Positions 45,661-58,600 of a stretch of DNA of 64,000 bases are shown here, piece after piece. Below the pieces are notes generated by a model, which saw nothing but the letters and a program-made list of their open reading frames with translations, ran no database searches and was not told the DNA's origin. Position numbers and translations under genes: made by a program. Source of the stretch: Mycteria americana (lineage: Eukaryota > Chordata > Aves > Ciconiiformes > Ciconiidae); the NCBI RefSeq assembly GCF_035582795.1, contig NC_134366.1, positions 173,976,362-174,040,361 of the forward strand, written 5' to 3'. Each line of letters begins with the position of its first letter. The stretch's first letter is position 1.

Positions 45661-46144
45661 AAAAAAAGAGCTCTCTCCACCTTCCCCGGCTCCTGCCCTG
45701 CCTGGTTAGTGCCCAGCAGCAAATCCCACCCAAGCTGGTGGAGCTGGGGATGGGGGACTGGTGTCCCCTCCCTGGGGGAGACCACCAGAACCCTGAGGGA
45801 GGAGGCACCCCCTGTTTGTGATGCATCCCCTCTGGCCTTGCAAAGGGATGTCCCCTTTGCAATCGGCCAGGACAAGCAGCTATGGTCCACGAAGCCCATC
45901 AGCATGTGCAGGCAGCACCGCCACCCATACTGGGCAACATCAGCTGCCCGTGCTCCGCGGTGGCCTCACCAGAGGTATGGCCTGGGCGATTGATCTGACT
46001 GCTCCCCACCCGTCTGACCTGCAGATGGCCCTCCAGTCACCCATCGGTCCATCCAGCTATCCCCACAGGTTCCTAGACACTTGGTCCCATATACATACAC
46101 ATATACGTACACATACACATACACATTGGCATCATCAATCTTTT

Positions 46145-46450
46145 TGCCCCAGCCCCATCAATATCCATTCATCTATCCATCCATTCATCTATTCATTCAC
46201 CTCTATCAGTCTATCTATCCACCTATCTACCTACCTATTTATCTATCCATCCATCCATCTACCTATCCATCAGTAAGTCTATCCATCCATCTGTCCATCC
46301 ACCTATTCATCTATCTACTAGTCCATCTATCCACCTATCTACCCATCCGTCTATCCATCTACCTATAAGTCTATCTATATATCTATCCACCTCTCTACCC
46401 TTCCATTGATCCATCTGTCCATCCATCTATCTCTCCATCTATCCTGTCAT
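46145..46450. repeat. Tetranucleotide microsatellite (CCAT/CTAT)n
   Basis: About 300 bp of interrupted CCAT, CTAT and CATT units, preceded at 46090-46125 by a short (ACACAT)n run. Likely polymorphic. Confidence 0.95.
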
Positions 46451-46869
46451 CCAGCACAGAGCTTTTCTCCATCCAGGGAAGCTTTGTACATTGAGACCTT
46501 TGCAGACCTTTAAAGAAGTCACCAGGAATGAGCCCAATGCTCCAGGCTGGGAGATATCCCCATGTCCTGGATCACTACCATTTGGGGCTAGACATGCTGA
46601 GATAGGATCATTTCTCCCTGAAGAAGTGTCTGTTGGAAGATGGATGAATCAGGGGACAAACAGACAAGAAGGCAGATGGACGGCAGATAGGGAAAGGAGG
46701 AACGAAAGAGGAAACAGTTGGGATCAGGCTGGGAGACATCCCTGTCTGCTTGAACCATGCCAGCATGTGGGCTCGCAAACAGCCACTCTAATTAGTGATG
46801 AAGAAGAGGGGTCAGGAGAGGAGGAATTCACTCCTTCCTCCACCCCCTTCCCACGTCCCCTCCTGGCGA

Positions 46870-47070
46870 GCATCACCCTGAGTCAGCAGATCTGCCGAGG
46901 TCACGCCACCCGCTCTATTAATTGGATTAATAAAGATGTACGTCATTGAGGTAATTACCCGCTAATTGGGGATGACAAGGTTGTCAGGGTTTGTCCCTCG
47001 AAGGGACAATTTCCCGTCCCCGTCCCTCCCCTTTCCCAACACGCACCGAGTCAATCGCATTAATTAAAAA
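46870..47070. promoter_or_regulatory. Candidate enhancer-like block with palindromes and TAAT sites
   Basis: Within 200 bp there are TGAGTCAGCA (46879, the core and one arm of a Maf/AP-1 element), TTAATTGG and GGATTAAT (46918, 46924), the palindrome GTAATTAC (46951), CTAATTGG (46962), TGACAA-GG-TTGTCA (46973-46986), TTGTCCCT-CGA-AGGGACAA (46991-47009) and ATTAATTAA (47059). Such density of homeodomain-like sites is typical of conserved enhancers. Function is inferred only. Confidence 0.4.
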
Positions 47071-47689
47071 TCAGAGAGTCCATAACCTTGCGCTGCCAAG
47101 CCCCGGGGAAATTGCTGCCTCCAGAGCCATGTGGCAGGGCAGGGTGGTGGCATCTGCCATCTCCGGCCACCAGCTCAGCTGGGGAGCATGGGCCAGGCTG
47201 CCGGCACCCAGGCAGCAAGTTGGCGGGGTCTCAAAGGTCCCTTCTGCCTCCCCTGCGTCCCTCATTAACCCCTTGGCAATGCTGCAAGGTGCCAAGAGGA
47301 GACACGCGGATGCTGCAACCAGAGTCAATGAATACATTGATGTGCAGCACCGCTCATGCCACAATATCCAGGAACATAAGGCCCTCTGCTTTTTGAAAGA
47401 AAACCAAACTACGCCCCCCCCACCCCCCCCCATAATATGCAGGTAACTCTTTCAGACAAGGAAATGCTCATTGGAAATGTTTTGTTAAAAAAAATTTCCC
47501 CAAGGAAAGATCTCAGCCTGATGATATCTCGGTGATGAAACATTTCCATTCTGCCAAAACTTTCCCTGCCCTTTCCCTGGAGCGAGTCCCTGCGGTCAGC
47601 CACCGGCTGTGAATCGTCTCTGCCTCTCTCTGGACTCCTGCCTTGGTGGGGACGTCCAACGTACATCCAAGCCCATTCCCCCGCATGGC

Positions 47690-48185
47690 CAGGATGCCCC
47701 AGGGCAGCCTGGTGCTGAGCCCTGCACAGCTGGATGCTGAATCCTGCAAGCTGCATGCTGTGCCCTGATGCTCTGCACACCTGGATGCTGCACAGCTGGA
47801 CGTTGATGGGATGAGGAGCCTTGCATAGCTGGATATGACGCTGGCACAGCTGGATACTGCGCTCTGCACATCTGGATGCTGTGAGGCCTGATTCTGAGCT
47901 GTGCATGGGCTGGTGCTGAGTCTTACACAGGCATGAGGAGCCTGGTACAGCTGGACAGTGAATCCAGCACATCTGGATGCTGAGCTCTGCACATATGGAT
48001 GCTGCTCAGCCTGATGCTGAGCTCTGCGTGGGCTGACGCTGAGTCCTATACAGGGATCAAGAGCCTTGCCCAGCTGGATACTGAGCTCTGCATAGGGATC
48101 TGGAGCCTGGCACAGCTGGATACCAAATCCAGCACAGCTGAAAGCTGAGCCCTGCACATCTGGATACTGCACAGCCTGGAGGGGA
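47690..48185. repeat. Complex minisatellite built on CTGGATGCTGAGCTCTGCAC
   Basis: Irregular short units (cagctggatactgagc and variants) fill about 500 bp. A longer period of about 124 bp is visible where gggatgaggagcc-type segments recur near 47806, 47930 and 48054. A long minus-strand frame through it is a by-product. Confidence 0.8.
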
Positions 48186-48879
48186 GTCAGGTGCAATGAG
48201 ATTGTACGGCCTCAACACTGCTGCAACCCTGGCGTGCCGAGCTTTGGGGATCAGATAATGAACTCAGGTTTAACGGCGAGGCAGGGGGGCTGTTCCCGTG
48301 GCAGGAGCACAGCAATAAAAAAGGCAGAGGGGCTTCGCGGGGAATCAGTTCTGCCAAAACGAACATGATGATTGCCACAGTTTTGTTTTCACCACTAACA
48401 AGGCAACAAAATTAGCAGCAGAGGGAAAGCGATGGCTACAGCAAGGCTATAGTAGGATGTGAGCAAAACCAGTGAGTCACTGCCTGGCAAAGCTCAAAAG
48501 TTAATAGCAGGTGGTGGGACTGGGAGGGTTGAGGGGTTCAGTGCCTGTTCCCCCAGTGGGAACGGCCAGTCAGGCTGAGAGGGTGCTCCTGGGCTCTGTG
48601 AAAAAAAGGGAGGAGGGTTACATGGCTTGCAAGGACTCTGGAGGGATGCTTTGCTTAGACTCAGTTCAGCCCTGCATGAAAATTTGGCTTTTCCCATGTC
48701 TAGTTGGCTTGGCCCTGCAGACAGATCCCCAAAACTCTCGTGCTGTTGCTTCCTTGGAGCAATCTGTTCTACAGAGAGGGGAAACTGAGGCACGTGGGGT
48801 CAGCTGGCTGGGCTGGGTCTGCTGCTGCCCTTATCTCCTCTAATCGCCAGGTTGAGGGCTGGGAGGTGGCGTTTCCTCA

Positions 48880-49180
48880 GCTGCTTATGCGATATAACCA
48901 AATCATTTAATCCTTGCTGAGCCGAAATCAGCCTTCCTGCCTAGGCCCTATATTGTGGAGAACACGGATATATTAAAGTGCATATTAAATTGCTTGAACA
49001 GCCATTAAAAATTGCCATACATGTGTAATGCTACTAAGCTAATATTTCTACAGAGACTTGAACTTCTTAATTATCTGATTTGGGGTGTGTTTACTTTCTC
49101 CTGACTTTTTTTGGGGGGGGTCTTTTACTTAAATCAGACTGAGGCCAACATGATTATTTCTGTGATTTAAGAGAAAACTG
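48880..49180. other. AT-balanced block resembling conserved non-coding DNA
   Basis: Sequence quality differs from the GC-rich, simple sequence on both sides: mixed composition, TAAT-type sites, no repeats and no long frame. Conservation cannot be judged from one sequence. Confidence 0.3.
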
Positions 49181-49739
49181 TAGCTGGAGGTGGCATCATC
49201 ACCGTGGCCTTTTCCCTTCCATATTCACAGTGAAATGCTGCACGTGTTGTGCCATGCTGATGTTATCGCCACCAAAACTCAACAGAAAGGGATGGGAAAG
49301 GAGGCTGGGAAAGTGGGAAAGTCAACAAGCTGAAATTCTCTCCTGGTACAGGACAGGTATAACAGATGATGCATCAGAAGATTTGAAAGAAGGTTTTTGA
49401 TCCCCCCACCAAGGATCTCGCTATTCAAAGGGGACTGGGCTCTGCTTTCCACGTATCCTTTCTCAGAAAGAAAGGCAAACGATGAAAACATGATTAGAGC
49501 GAAGAGATTAGCACAGGCTCAGGAAGCCTTCGAGCAAAGGCTCATCCCCAAAGGATGCACCAGCGTGCCCTGGTGAAAAGGCAAATCGTGAAGAACCAGC
49601 GGTGCTGTTTTCCCCAGATCCCTCTGGGGACACCTGTAGAGGATGAAGAGACCAGAGGGATGTCACAGGGCCCGTAATGGCCCTGGTCTCTGCTTTTTCA
49701 CCCAAGAACTGCTTTTTGAGAGCTCTGGTGTAAGTAGGA

Positions 49740-49990
49740 CAGGAGACGCCAAGCCGAGGCCAGCGGGTGCGGAAGGAGAGTGATTACCCGAGTGATAAAT
49801 CAGCAGCGCGGGGTTGATGATATAATAATGGCGATATGATGTCATCTCAATCCTGCCCATTGATTTTTTTCTTTCTTTTTTTTTTTTTTGTATCTCTCGG
49901 TGAACCGGCTTTTCCCATCCATTACCCTGCCCAAGCCCACGCCGCTGCTGCTGCTGCGGCTCTTTATATCCAGAGCTATTGATTGAGCCC
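49740..49990. other. Second block resembling conserved non-coding DNA
   Basis: Contains agtgattacccgagtgataa and gatataataatggcgatatg, then tttatatccagagctattga, around a T-rich run and a short (GCT)n. No coding frame is convincing. Confidence 0.3.
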
Positions 49991-51145
49991 CAACACCGAG
50001 CTATGGTGGCAAAGAGCGATGTTTGCGTGGGTGCCCTCACCAGGGACACCCTTGCTGAGGCACCAGGATGCTCCTTGTGAGCTGTTAGAGCTGCCCAGTT
50101 GGTCTTTTAAACCTCACCCACAGGGAACAGGAGAGTCTTTGCTCACAGCTGGGCTGGGACTTTGTGCAATCCTTGGTCCATGAGCTGTAATCTTCCTTTT
50201 GTCCTGTCCTTGTTCTTCCTTCCCTTCTGCTGCTGCAGGTGAGAAAGAAACAGCTCCCAGCCCTGGCAGGCAGCATCTGAATGCACGTCTAGGGCAAGAG
50301 GAGAAGGGAAAAGATTTCAGCTGAGCTGAAACCTATGGCAGTGAATCAGCACATCCCTTTGGTGGAGGCATTTATGATATCCTCAAGCCCTGGCTGGGGG
50401 TTTGGGCATCGACGATTTAGCAGGACCTGACTTATTTCATGTTTCTCCTGGCTGTGGCTGCAGGTTTCAACCCTACTGCTAAACCTCCCCATCCCTTTGA
50501 ATGAACGTCCCCATCCAAATCCAGGTCAACGTCCACACTGCGCTGACATCCATAGCTGCTGCCCCATGCCATGAGGACAACCCAAGACCAGCCTTGGCTG
50601 GAGCCCCACCACCTTCCCCATCTCCTTGCAGCATCCTCCCAGGGAGCGTTTTCCCTGTCCCAGCATCCAGGCTAGCAGGAAAAGTACCAGGCAAGCCGGC
50701 TCCTCCAGAGCAGACAGGTTTCCATCGGAAATGCAAGGACAAGCATTAATCCTCGGGCTCCACGGAGTCGGGCTCTGCCAAGCACAGGCACGAGCTCAAG
50801 GCAGGGAGCAGCTCCCCAGCATGATCCCCGACCCGTCGCCTCTCCCTGGCCCCACTGTCCCTCTCCACCACCCCACAGCCTGTCTCCCCATCCCTCTCTG
50901 TCAGCCTTGGGGATGGAGGGCAGAGCTGACCCCCCCCTCGGATCAGGCTCTCCAAGGGGACAAGACCCATCACACAACTGGGCTGAAACACGGTAGAGTT
51001 TCAAATTAAAAATCCGGAATTAAAAATATGGACATGAAGATGCTTTCTGATTGATTTGCAAGCACTGAAACCACATGCCAAACCCTGGGGAGCCCAGGGG
51101 GTGAACCCCACCAGGATGTCCCTGCTCCCCTGGACCCCAGCTCCT

Positions 51146-51182
51146 CCTGTCCCTGTCCCTGTCCCTGTCCCCGTCCCCAGGC
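51146..51182. repeat. (CCCTGT)n short tandem repeat
   Basis: Five to six units of ccctgt/ccccgt in a row. Confidence 0.85.
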
Positions 51183-53359
51183 TTTCTGAGCCTCAGGGAA
51201 AGGCTGTGGATACAAGCTCACCTGGGGAACTGAAAAGTGGTGAGCAAGGAGCAGCTGATGAATCGGCCGAGCTGCTGCCAGCAATTTCATGCAGGGTAAA
51301 TCCATTCATCACCCCGGCACAAGGAGGGGAGCCACCGGCAGCACGAGCCACCAGCAGATGAGCACATCTGTCACCAGCGGGCAGGGGGGACTCCAGGACC
51401 TCCTCTGTACCAGAAAACCCTGGGCAATATCCCTGTTCCCAGGGAGAGACACTTGTTTGAGGACAGGGCTGCAGCGAGCGATCACAGCTTGTGATGCCCC
51501 TGAGCCTCCATCCTCCTCCCTACCTTGGGGCATGACCGAGGCTGACAGTGGGCATGGAGATGGGATTTCGCACGAGCCAGTACCACAGCGGATGCAGTCA
51601 AGAGCAGTGCAAATTAGTGGGCTGGGGAGGGATAGGGGTGTCACGCTGCAAATGGGACCCGCTGGTAGCTCAAGGCCTCCTGTGCTGCCCGTGGGCTCTG
51701 AGGCTGATGCACCAAGGGGAACCCGTGGCTCAGCAAGGTCTTTTGAGACCTGTCTCTCCCTCATGGGTCACAGGCACATTGCTGGTGGCAAGGTGCTGCA
51801 CAGGACTCTCCACCCTGTAGCGGCTTCTCATCCTGGCAGTGATTTCTCAGCCCCGTTTCTCCCTGGAGCTCACCCAGACCCCACTGAAAAAAAAAAAAAT
51901 AGCAACACACAGAGCTCTGGGACGCATCTCTTTGCCCCTTCCTGTGTTGTCTTCTGCTGTTCCCTTGCACTCTGTTGCTGTAGTGGGTTCCTATTTCCAT
52001 ACCTCCCTGCATAGCCTCCAGGGGACAGGTTCAGAGCCAGATGGGCATAGGACGAGCATGCTGGAGCCCCCAGCAGCATCTGAGCAAATTCCAGGCAGCC
52101 TCGGAGCAAATTCCCCTCCAGCTCTGTGTGTGTGTGCACGGTGCATGCTTGCAACGTGCCACGAACAGAGCTTTGCTGCAGGCATGCACGTGGGACTGCC
52201 ATCCACCTCCGAGCGTGCAAATGCACTCTATTTGTGCCCATATGGGAAGATGCTGTGTGTGCAAACCCATTTGCAGATACTCTTGTGTAGCCTACAGGCC
52301 CCTTGTGGGGCATTTTCGGGGGTGCGTGGGTGCCCCACGTGCCGGCGGGGTGCAGGGTGTTACGGCATGTGCTCCTTTAAGAGGAAGCCGTGTTTTGCGG
52401 AGTTAGCACTTTGTAGCGTGTAATGTTAAGGCTGCAGTGGGAATTGCTCTCTGATATTGAACAGGTAAATAAAGCACGGCTTGGAAAAAGCCTCTAGAAA
52501 TGGGCTGCATGCGAGGCAGCCTTCCCTGGGGTGTCCTTAACCTGCAGCCCTCCTCTCCACCCTGAGACCAAGGTGGGGGGCTGCCAGCCCCACAGCAGGG
52601 AGGCCTGAGCAGCCCTCAGTCCTCTTAACCCTTTCCTCATCTCTCTGTGTCCTGAGAGCATAAAGTGCCTGTGCAAGACCCAGACCAGGGAATGTAAGAC
52701 CAGAGAGGTCCAGCTCAACAGAGTGGTGATGACCAGGAATGGTCCTAGAGACCTGCACACCCTCGGACCTCCTCATGTGCCCCCCATGGGGCTGCCTTGC
52801 TTTGGGAGCAGCTTCAGAGGGGGCAAATTCAGGACTTCAGAGACCAGAAGCATCTGCAGAGCATGTGCCACACAGCTCCGTGTCCTGCAGGACCGCTGCC
52901 AAGGGCCAGCGGTGTGAATCCCTTTCTGCAACTGAGGTGCGGGGTAGGGATGAACCCACTTTCCCAAAGCGTCCAGCAGCAGAAGAGGGACTTTTTTGGG
53001 GGAGTTCTCCTAGGAAATGAACCTCAGCGTCCTGCCCTCTCCCCGTTAGCAACCCCACTCATGTTATCCTCCATCTGAGCCTTCCCTGTGGGGTCTTGTC
53101 TTTGTGCCCATCCCCGCTTAATGCAAGGCTCACTGGTGGAAACCAGGAGGGATTTTTGTGGCATGGCCAAAGTTGCGTGGATTTAAGCCAGAAGAGACTG
53201 GATGGTATCTCCCCAACGTCACTGTACATGTGCCACCACTCATATTCCTGCAATCCCAAAAACCCACAGCCAGAGAGGTCCTGGGCACCTGCCCCAGTCC
53301 TGTATTTATGGAGTAGCAATGCATTCATTCCCATGCTCATCCCTTTCCAGTTTGATCCC

Positions 53360-53960
53360 CTCCTTTCTCCACAATCCTACCTGGTTGTAAAGCGGTTACG
53401 TCTCCGCTGAAAGAGATCCGTGGCCGATAGTATATCAGGATTTTCACCTCCCCTCAGGGATCCATTTGCGGCATTATTGCTGTAAGGTAGATGGCTGTTA
53501 CCACACACTGGGCGGCCCTTACTTGCGGCATTTGGACAGATTAACGGTAGGTTTCCTTCAGAAATATTAAATGAAAAGATTATTATTTTTTTGAAGACAA
53601 AAGAGAGAAAGGAAAAGGGAAAAAAAAGGTGAAAACCCTCTGGAGCTTGCATAAACCTTCACCTGAAGAAGAAGAAGTTGGGAAACAGAGTTCGTTACTT
53701 ATGAAAAGTTTCCAGAAAAAAGTGGTGTTTGGATGGTGTTATTTAAAAATCCAAATCCCACTGACCGCTTCTAGGTATTATTTAGGTATGTTTGTTAAAA
53801 ACTATCAAACTGGCTTCAAAAAGTGTTTTCATTTATCAAAAACTTGGGAGTTGAGACTTTGCATTTTCATTTTCTCATTGAAAACACGGAGAATTTCAAC
53901 AAAAATAAACATGAACGAGAGAAAACACCACTTGCATTAACACTGTAGATTTTCATGCTC
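53360..53960. other. AT-rich block resembling conserved non-coding DNA
   Basis: Begins with ggttgtaaagcggttacg and continues about 600 bp with mixed AT-rich sequence, open for about 90-100 codons on each strand but without splice or start support. Confidence 0.3.
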
Positions 53961-54939
53961 TTATTACCGAATTTACAAACTACTTCACTAGTGCAAACAG
54001 GCTGCAAAAAGCGGCTGATCTGACCCACTCTGGGGTTTTTGAGGCTGAAATCAGAGGGGTTTCCCCTGTTTATGATTGCACCGTGACTTTGCACGGAGGG
54101 CGGTGCATGCCGGGTGTGTGCGTGCGTGTGCACATTCAGCCTTGGGCAGCTGAGCGCTTACAGAGGTCAGTGCAGAAGCGATGGCTGCCTTGGGGCAGGG
54201 GAGTTTTGTGAATTCATTCTGGGTTTTTCCATCCTAAACCCAAGGAAAATGATGCACCCATATGTCCAGAGGGAAGCGAGCACCTTCTGCTCACGTGAGC
54301 TTGCTGCTCTCCCTGCCAACACGCAGCTGCAAGTGCAACCAGCTCAGCAGAATGGGCACAAACCCGACAGGGCTGCTGGTGGTGGGTAGGAGGTGGAGGC
54401 ACATGGGGGTGTGATGCCTCCACTTGTCCTAAAAGCATGGGTGCCCACGAGAGAGCTGTCCCACACGCATCCTCATGCGTGGGATCCCCGTGTGCGTTTG
54501 CAGATGCCATATGTACATGGGTGGCCCTCAGGAAGGCTGGTGTTTCCTGAATGCTTGGGACCAGAGCAATACGCATCTTCTCATCAGATGGAAAGCCCAG
54601 GTGCCCAGTGGTCCCAGCTTCTCCATTTGGCACCCCATGCTGTTTACTGGCCATTCTGCATCACCCCAGCTCCTGACCTGGTTCCAGCTGAGCAGCTTCA
54701 CAACAAGGCTCATCCCAGACCCTCCTGTCCCAAGGAGATGCAGGTTTAATTCATCTGGGCCCCAGGGGAGCCAAGCTGGTGATGCAAAAAAAAAAACCAA
54801 CACCACGTCCTAAAACCATCCTTTTTGAGAGCAAAAAGGCATTTGCTGTCCCTAGGGTGATGCACATCAAGGTGGGGTTACCGTAAGGGGCTGGAGCCAT
54901 GGGCAGAGTTGGCTCTGGACTTGGCCTCAGCAATACGTA

Positions 54940-55085
54940 TCTTAGTGGAGTTGGATAAGGACTCCACGAGCACCGGGGCTGGTCAATACGCCTCACTGCG
55001 ATCAATGGGCAAGCGGCAGTAATTACATTTCCAAGATCAAATGGGTATATAAATGTTTCATCTGAGTAAACGTGTTGTTGGGTGT
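54940..55085. other. Short block resembling conserved non-coding DNA, with TATA-like motif
   Basis: Includes gcggcagtaattacatttcc and gggtatataaatgtttcatc. The TATATAAAT at about 55045 could be a TATA box. No exon is seen downstream. Confidence 0.25.
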
Positions 55086-58000
55086 GTTGGTTTGGTTTTT
55101 GTTTTTTTTTTTTTTCCCTTTTGTTTCTCCTTTCTGCACATGCTGAGGGCAACTGATTGGATCCCATCAACTTGAACCGAGCTGCTCTGCTAAGGAATGG
55201 GAAAGCCTTGCCTTGACACCTAGGGACCCCCACCCCAAAATCCCACTGCTCTTCACATGCTGTGGGGGCAATCAGCCGTGTGCTCCCTTCAGCCCTGGCT
55301 GCAACGCGCAGCAGAGACGTGGGCAAACGGGCAGGCGATGGTCCTGCCTACTCCAATGTATCTGCCAGGATTGCAGCATCACCCTGGTGTGCCTGGGCTG
55401 GCTCTAACCTTGCATGACCGACTGCCTTCCTACCATCGTCCAGCCTCTCTGAAGGCTCTGGTAATGGGGCTGTGTCTATTTTTGCACCAGTCCAGGGCAG
55501 CTGGACACGGCCTATACTGATACACGTGGCTGTGGTGTGGATGCATCCCAAAGGACCTGATGCATGTCAGCCACTGACCGTGACACCCATTCCTCCAGCT
55601 CCACCATGCCCCATGGGAGGCTCTTATCCTCCATCCTGCCCTACAGACTCCCCTGCTGGCTCCTGGATCCCCTGATTTGTGGGCCAACAGTACACGGGCA
55701 TTTGTATCCCCATATTGGTCAGAAGCTGGACATGTCCCCCCCAGCAGCTCTGCTGGGAAACATCCTCCCCAGCTACCACCTCTCCCTTCCCCTGCCATCC
55801 AACACCAGGCTGTTTTGCACAACAAAGCAGAAGAAACCCGAGCAGCCTCTGAGGACACAACGTAACCACCTAGATATGTTTCACCCTGCAGATGAGCCCC
55901 CAAAGCATTTCCTTTCTGGATGCTTCAACCCTTTTCTGACACCACTGACCTCCTGGCTGTGAAGTGCCAACAGTAAAGAACCATAGGAGAAGGAGCTGGT
56001 TTCTTCCAGCACCAAGCAAGGACCTTTACACAGCTCAGAGAATGGCTGACCCCATCCCTGCTGCTCCCCATATCTTCCTTTCTCTTATCCCTGGCCTCCT
56101 GTACTTGCTCGTGGGCTGCTGCAAGATGGAGGCGGCTGGGACGTGATTCTGGTGGGGTGCAAGGAGCAAAGCCCCTCCAGACCACATGAGACCTCTTTAG
56201 AGGAAGAAAGCTAGAGAAGCCGTGAATATCACTTCTGGTGTCCAAGAAGACCAAGAAACGTTTTTCTATGATTTTCAGGGGGGGAGGAAATCCTGTTTTG
56301 GCTGCATTTGAGTCTAGAAAGGAGTCTGGAATTTGGGATGTTTTCGACATCTAGAAAGTCCAGTCTCATTCTCCTGTTGGACTGTCTTTGTCTTTGACAA
56401 CATCACAGCGCCAGAGCTTTAGTGCTCAGCAATAGAAGTGCAAATCTTCCTGTCGAGGATAGCAGCGCTGCCTGGGATCAGCCTGGTGCCTTTTGCTTCC
56501 CCATCTGCTCATGCACCAGGCTGGGACTCTGGTGATCCATGTGTGATGCTCCCTGGTGCCTCAGAGTCTCTGTATGATGGGTCAGTCACCTCTGTCTCCC
56601 TCCTGAAGGTCACTTCTTTCTCTGCTTTTGCAAGAGCACTGGGATTCCCTGGAGCAGAGGCTGTCCCCAGAAGTCCTGCTTTACGGGCATGGTAAGGGGT
56701 GTCCTGAACCTCTCGATCCCTGACCAAGGTGCTCCTCAGCAGGAAGGCAAATTGTCTGATGGACAGATGACCCCGAGACACTTGCAGAGGGTACATTTGT
56801 CCAGCACCCACCTATCCCAGATTTGCTCCTATACCAGATGCAGGGACGAGTCCACCCCAAAATCCTTGCACTTCTTGCTTGCCCTTTTCCTTCCGCTCCA
56901 CCCCTGCCACACACTCGCCACACCACGCTGTGTGTGGCATCCTGGCATCCCAGCCCCATGTGGCCTCTGCAGGAGCATCGTCCTTGAGACGTCCCCCAGA
57001 AGCTGCTGAGGAGCCAGTTCCCAAGCTGCTGACTTGGTGCGTTGGCTGCGCTCGTGCACCGAGGCATTTTGGGGCCAGCTTCCCCACCTGGGCCCTGGAG
57101 CTGAAATCCAACACCAGGTTGACCCTTGGAAGGAGGCTGACTGTCCTGTCCCTGTCAGGGAGGAGTTCCACTGCAGAGAGCCGGGATGCTGCTCCCAGAG
57201 CTCCTGTCTGCAACATGATCAGGCCAGGCTTTCAAACTTTTCCACCCATTTTTCAGACCCACTTGTACCAAGGAAGAGCAAAATGACCCTCATCTGCACA
57301 ATTACCCTCGGGCCTTGATGAGGTTTAACTAACATTGCCCTCAGTGCATCTGCCAAGAGCATGACCATCTCCTTCCCAAGCACTGGAACGAGAAGAAGGA
57401 CCCATAGGGCCAGTAGAGATGGACACATATTTTCCTCTGTTCTTTGGCCAAGGTGAGTCAACTGTTTCATGCACAGGGCTGACAATGGTCATCTCATTGC
57501 ATGTAACAGGCTCCAGAACATCCTGTCTGCATGCCCAGGAGCAGCCTGCAGACTCCTTATGGGGCTGCTGTGCACGGAGGGAAGAGGCCCTGCCATGGCA
57601 AGTGGTATGTTTTACCCAGTGCAGAAGTAAAGCAAAGCTCCCGTGTGCTCCTCCATGGGACATGTTCCTGCAGCATCTCTAGGCTCAGAAGTGGGAGGAA
57701 GAGGAGAGAGGGAGGATCCAGCACCCACTGTGCTACACCTGACCCCACAACAGATGGGGAATTCATGGGAGGACACTTGTAGGGCAGATGCAGCCGTGCT
57801 GACAAAGCAAGCCAGGAGAAGCTGAGCTGAGTGACCTGAGCTTCCCCATCCATCCCTCTATCCCTTTCCAACTTCCCAGGAGACAAAACTCCCTGGTGCC
57901 TCAACCCCAAGGTGAAGACCAGTGGATCAGTCACGCCTTGATTTTCCTCCTTCCTCCTGCTCCCTGCACCCACCAGTCTGTGCCTGCCCTTAGCAGACAA

Positions 58001-58299
58001 CGTACACCCGAGGAGAGTGAAGGAGTTGTTGGCCAGTGCTGTAGGGACACCCTGCATTTCAGGTGCCCCAATGCACCAGGACAAGGCCCTTGCAGGGCTT
58101 CCTCCAACTTGTGTACCACCAATAGCTTTGCCCCATCAGCAAAGCCATCCCCTTCAGGCTGGTAGCGGTGTTAGGTCATCAGAAACACCCTAACCAACAT
58201 AACCACGGCACTGCAGCTCCCCTTCCCATGCCCAGTTCTTCTTCCCTCTGTCCTGTGGATTTTCTTATACACCATGAACCTGCTCTTTGCCTAATTCAG

Positions 58300-58600
58300 C
58301 CATAACTTATTGAACAGGGCTAATAATTATATTTCCTTCTCCTTCATGCAGGCGTTTGCTGCCTCTGCCAGTGAATTCTCCTCTATGCGGAGGATTGAAA
58401 ATGGAGACTGACCAGCTCTCATCCCCACCATCCTGCCGCACGTCAGAATGAAGATTTCTTCTTTCATAGAAAACTTTAAATGTCTTTGTCACAAAGACGT
58501 GTGAGCTTTTGGTTTCCTCTTGCAGGAAACATTTCCACTGCCGGTTCTTTCTGGAGACCTGAAAAACTTCATCAAAAGTAGGCACTTGCCAAGGTACCCT
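58300..58600. other. AT-balanced block with a 92-codon minus-strand frame
   Basis: On the minus strand 58585-58307 is open from a GTG, with a protein-like composition (FDEVFQVSRKNRQWKCF). There is no ATG at its start and no recognised domain. Either an exon of an unknown gene or conserved non-coding DNA. Confidence 0.25.

Noticed and set aside
51289..52014. 241-codon plus-strand open frame
   Set aside because: Low-complexity composition in GC-rich sequence, an overlapping open minus frame, no domain and no splice context. Taken as chance.
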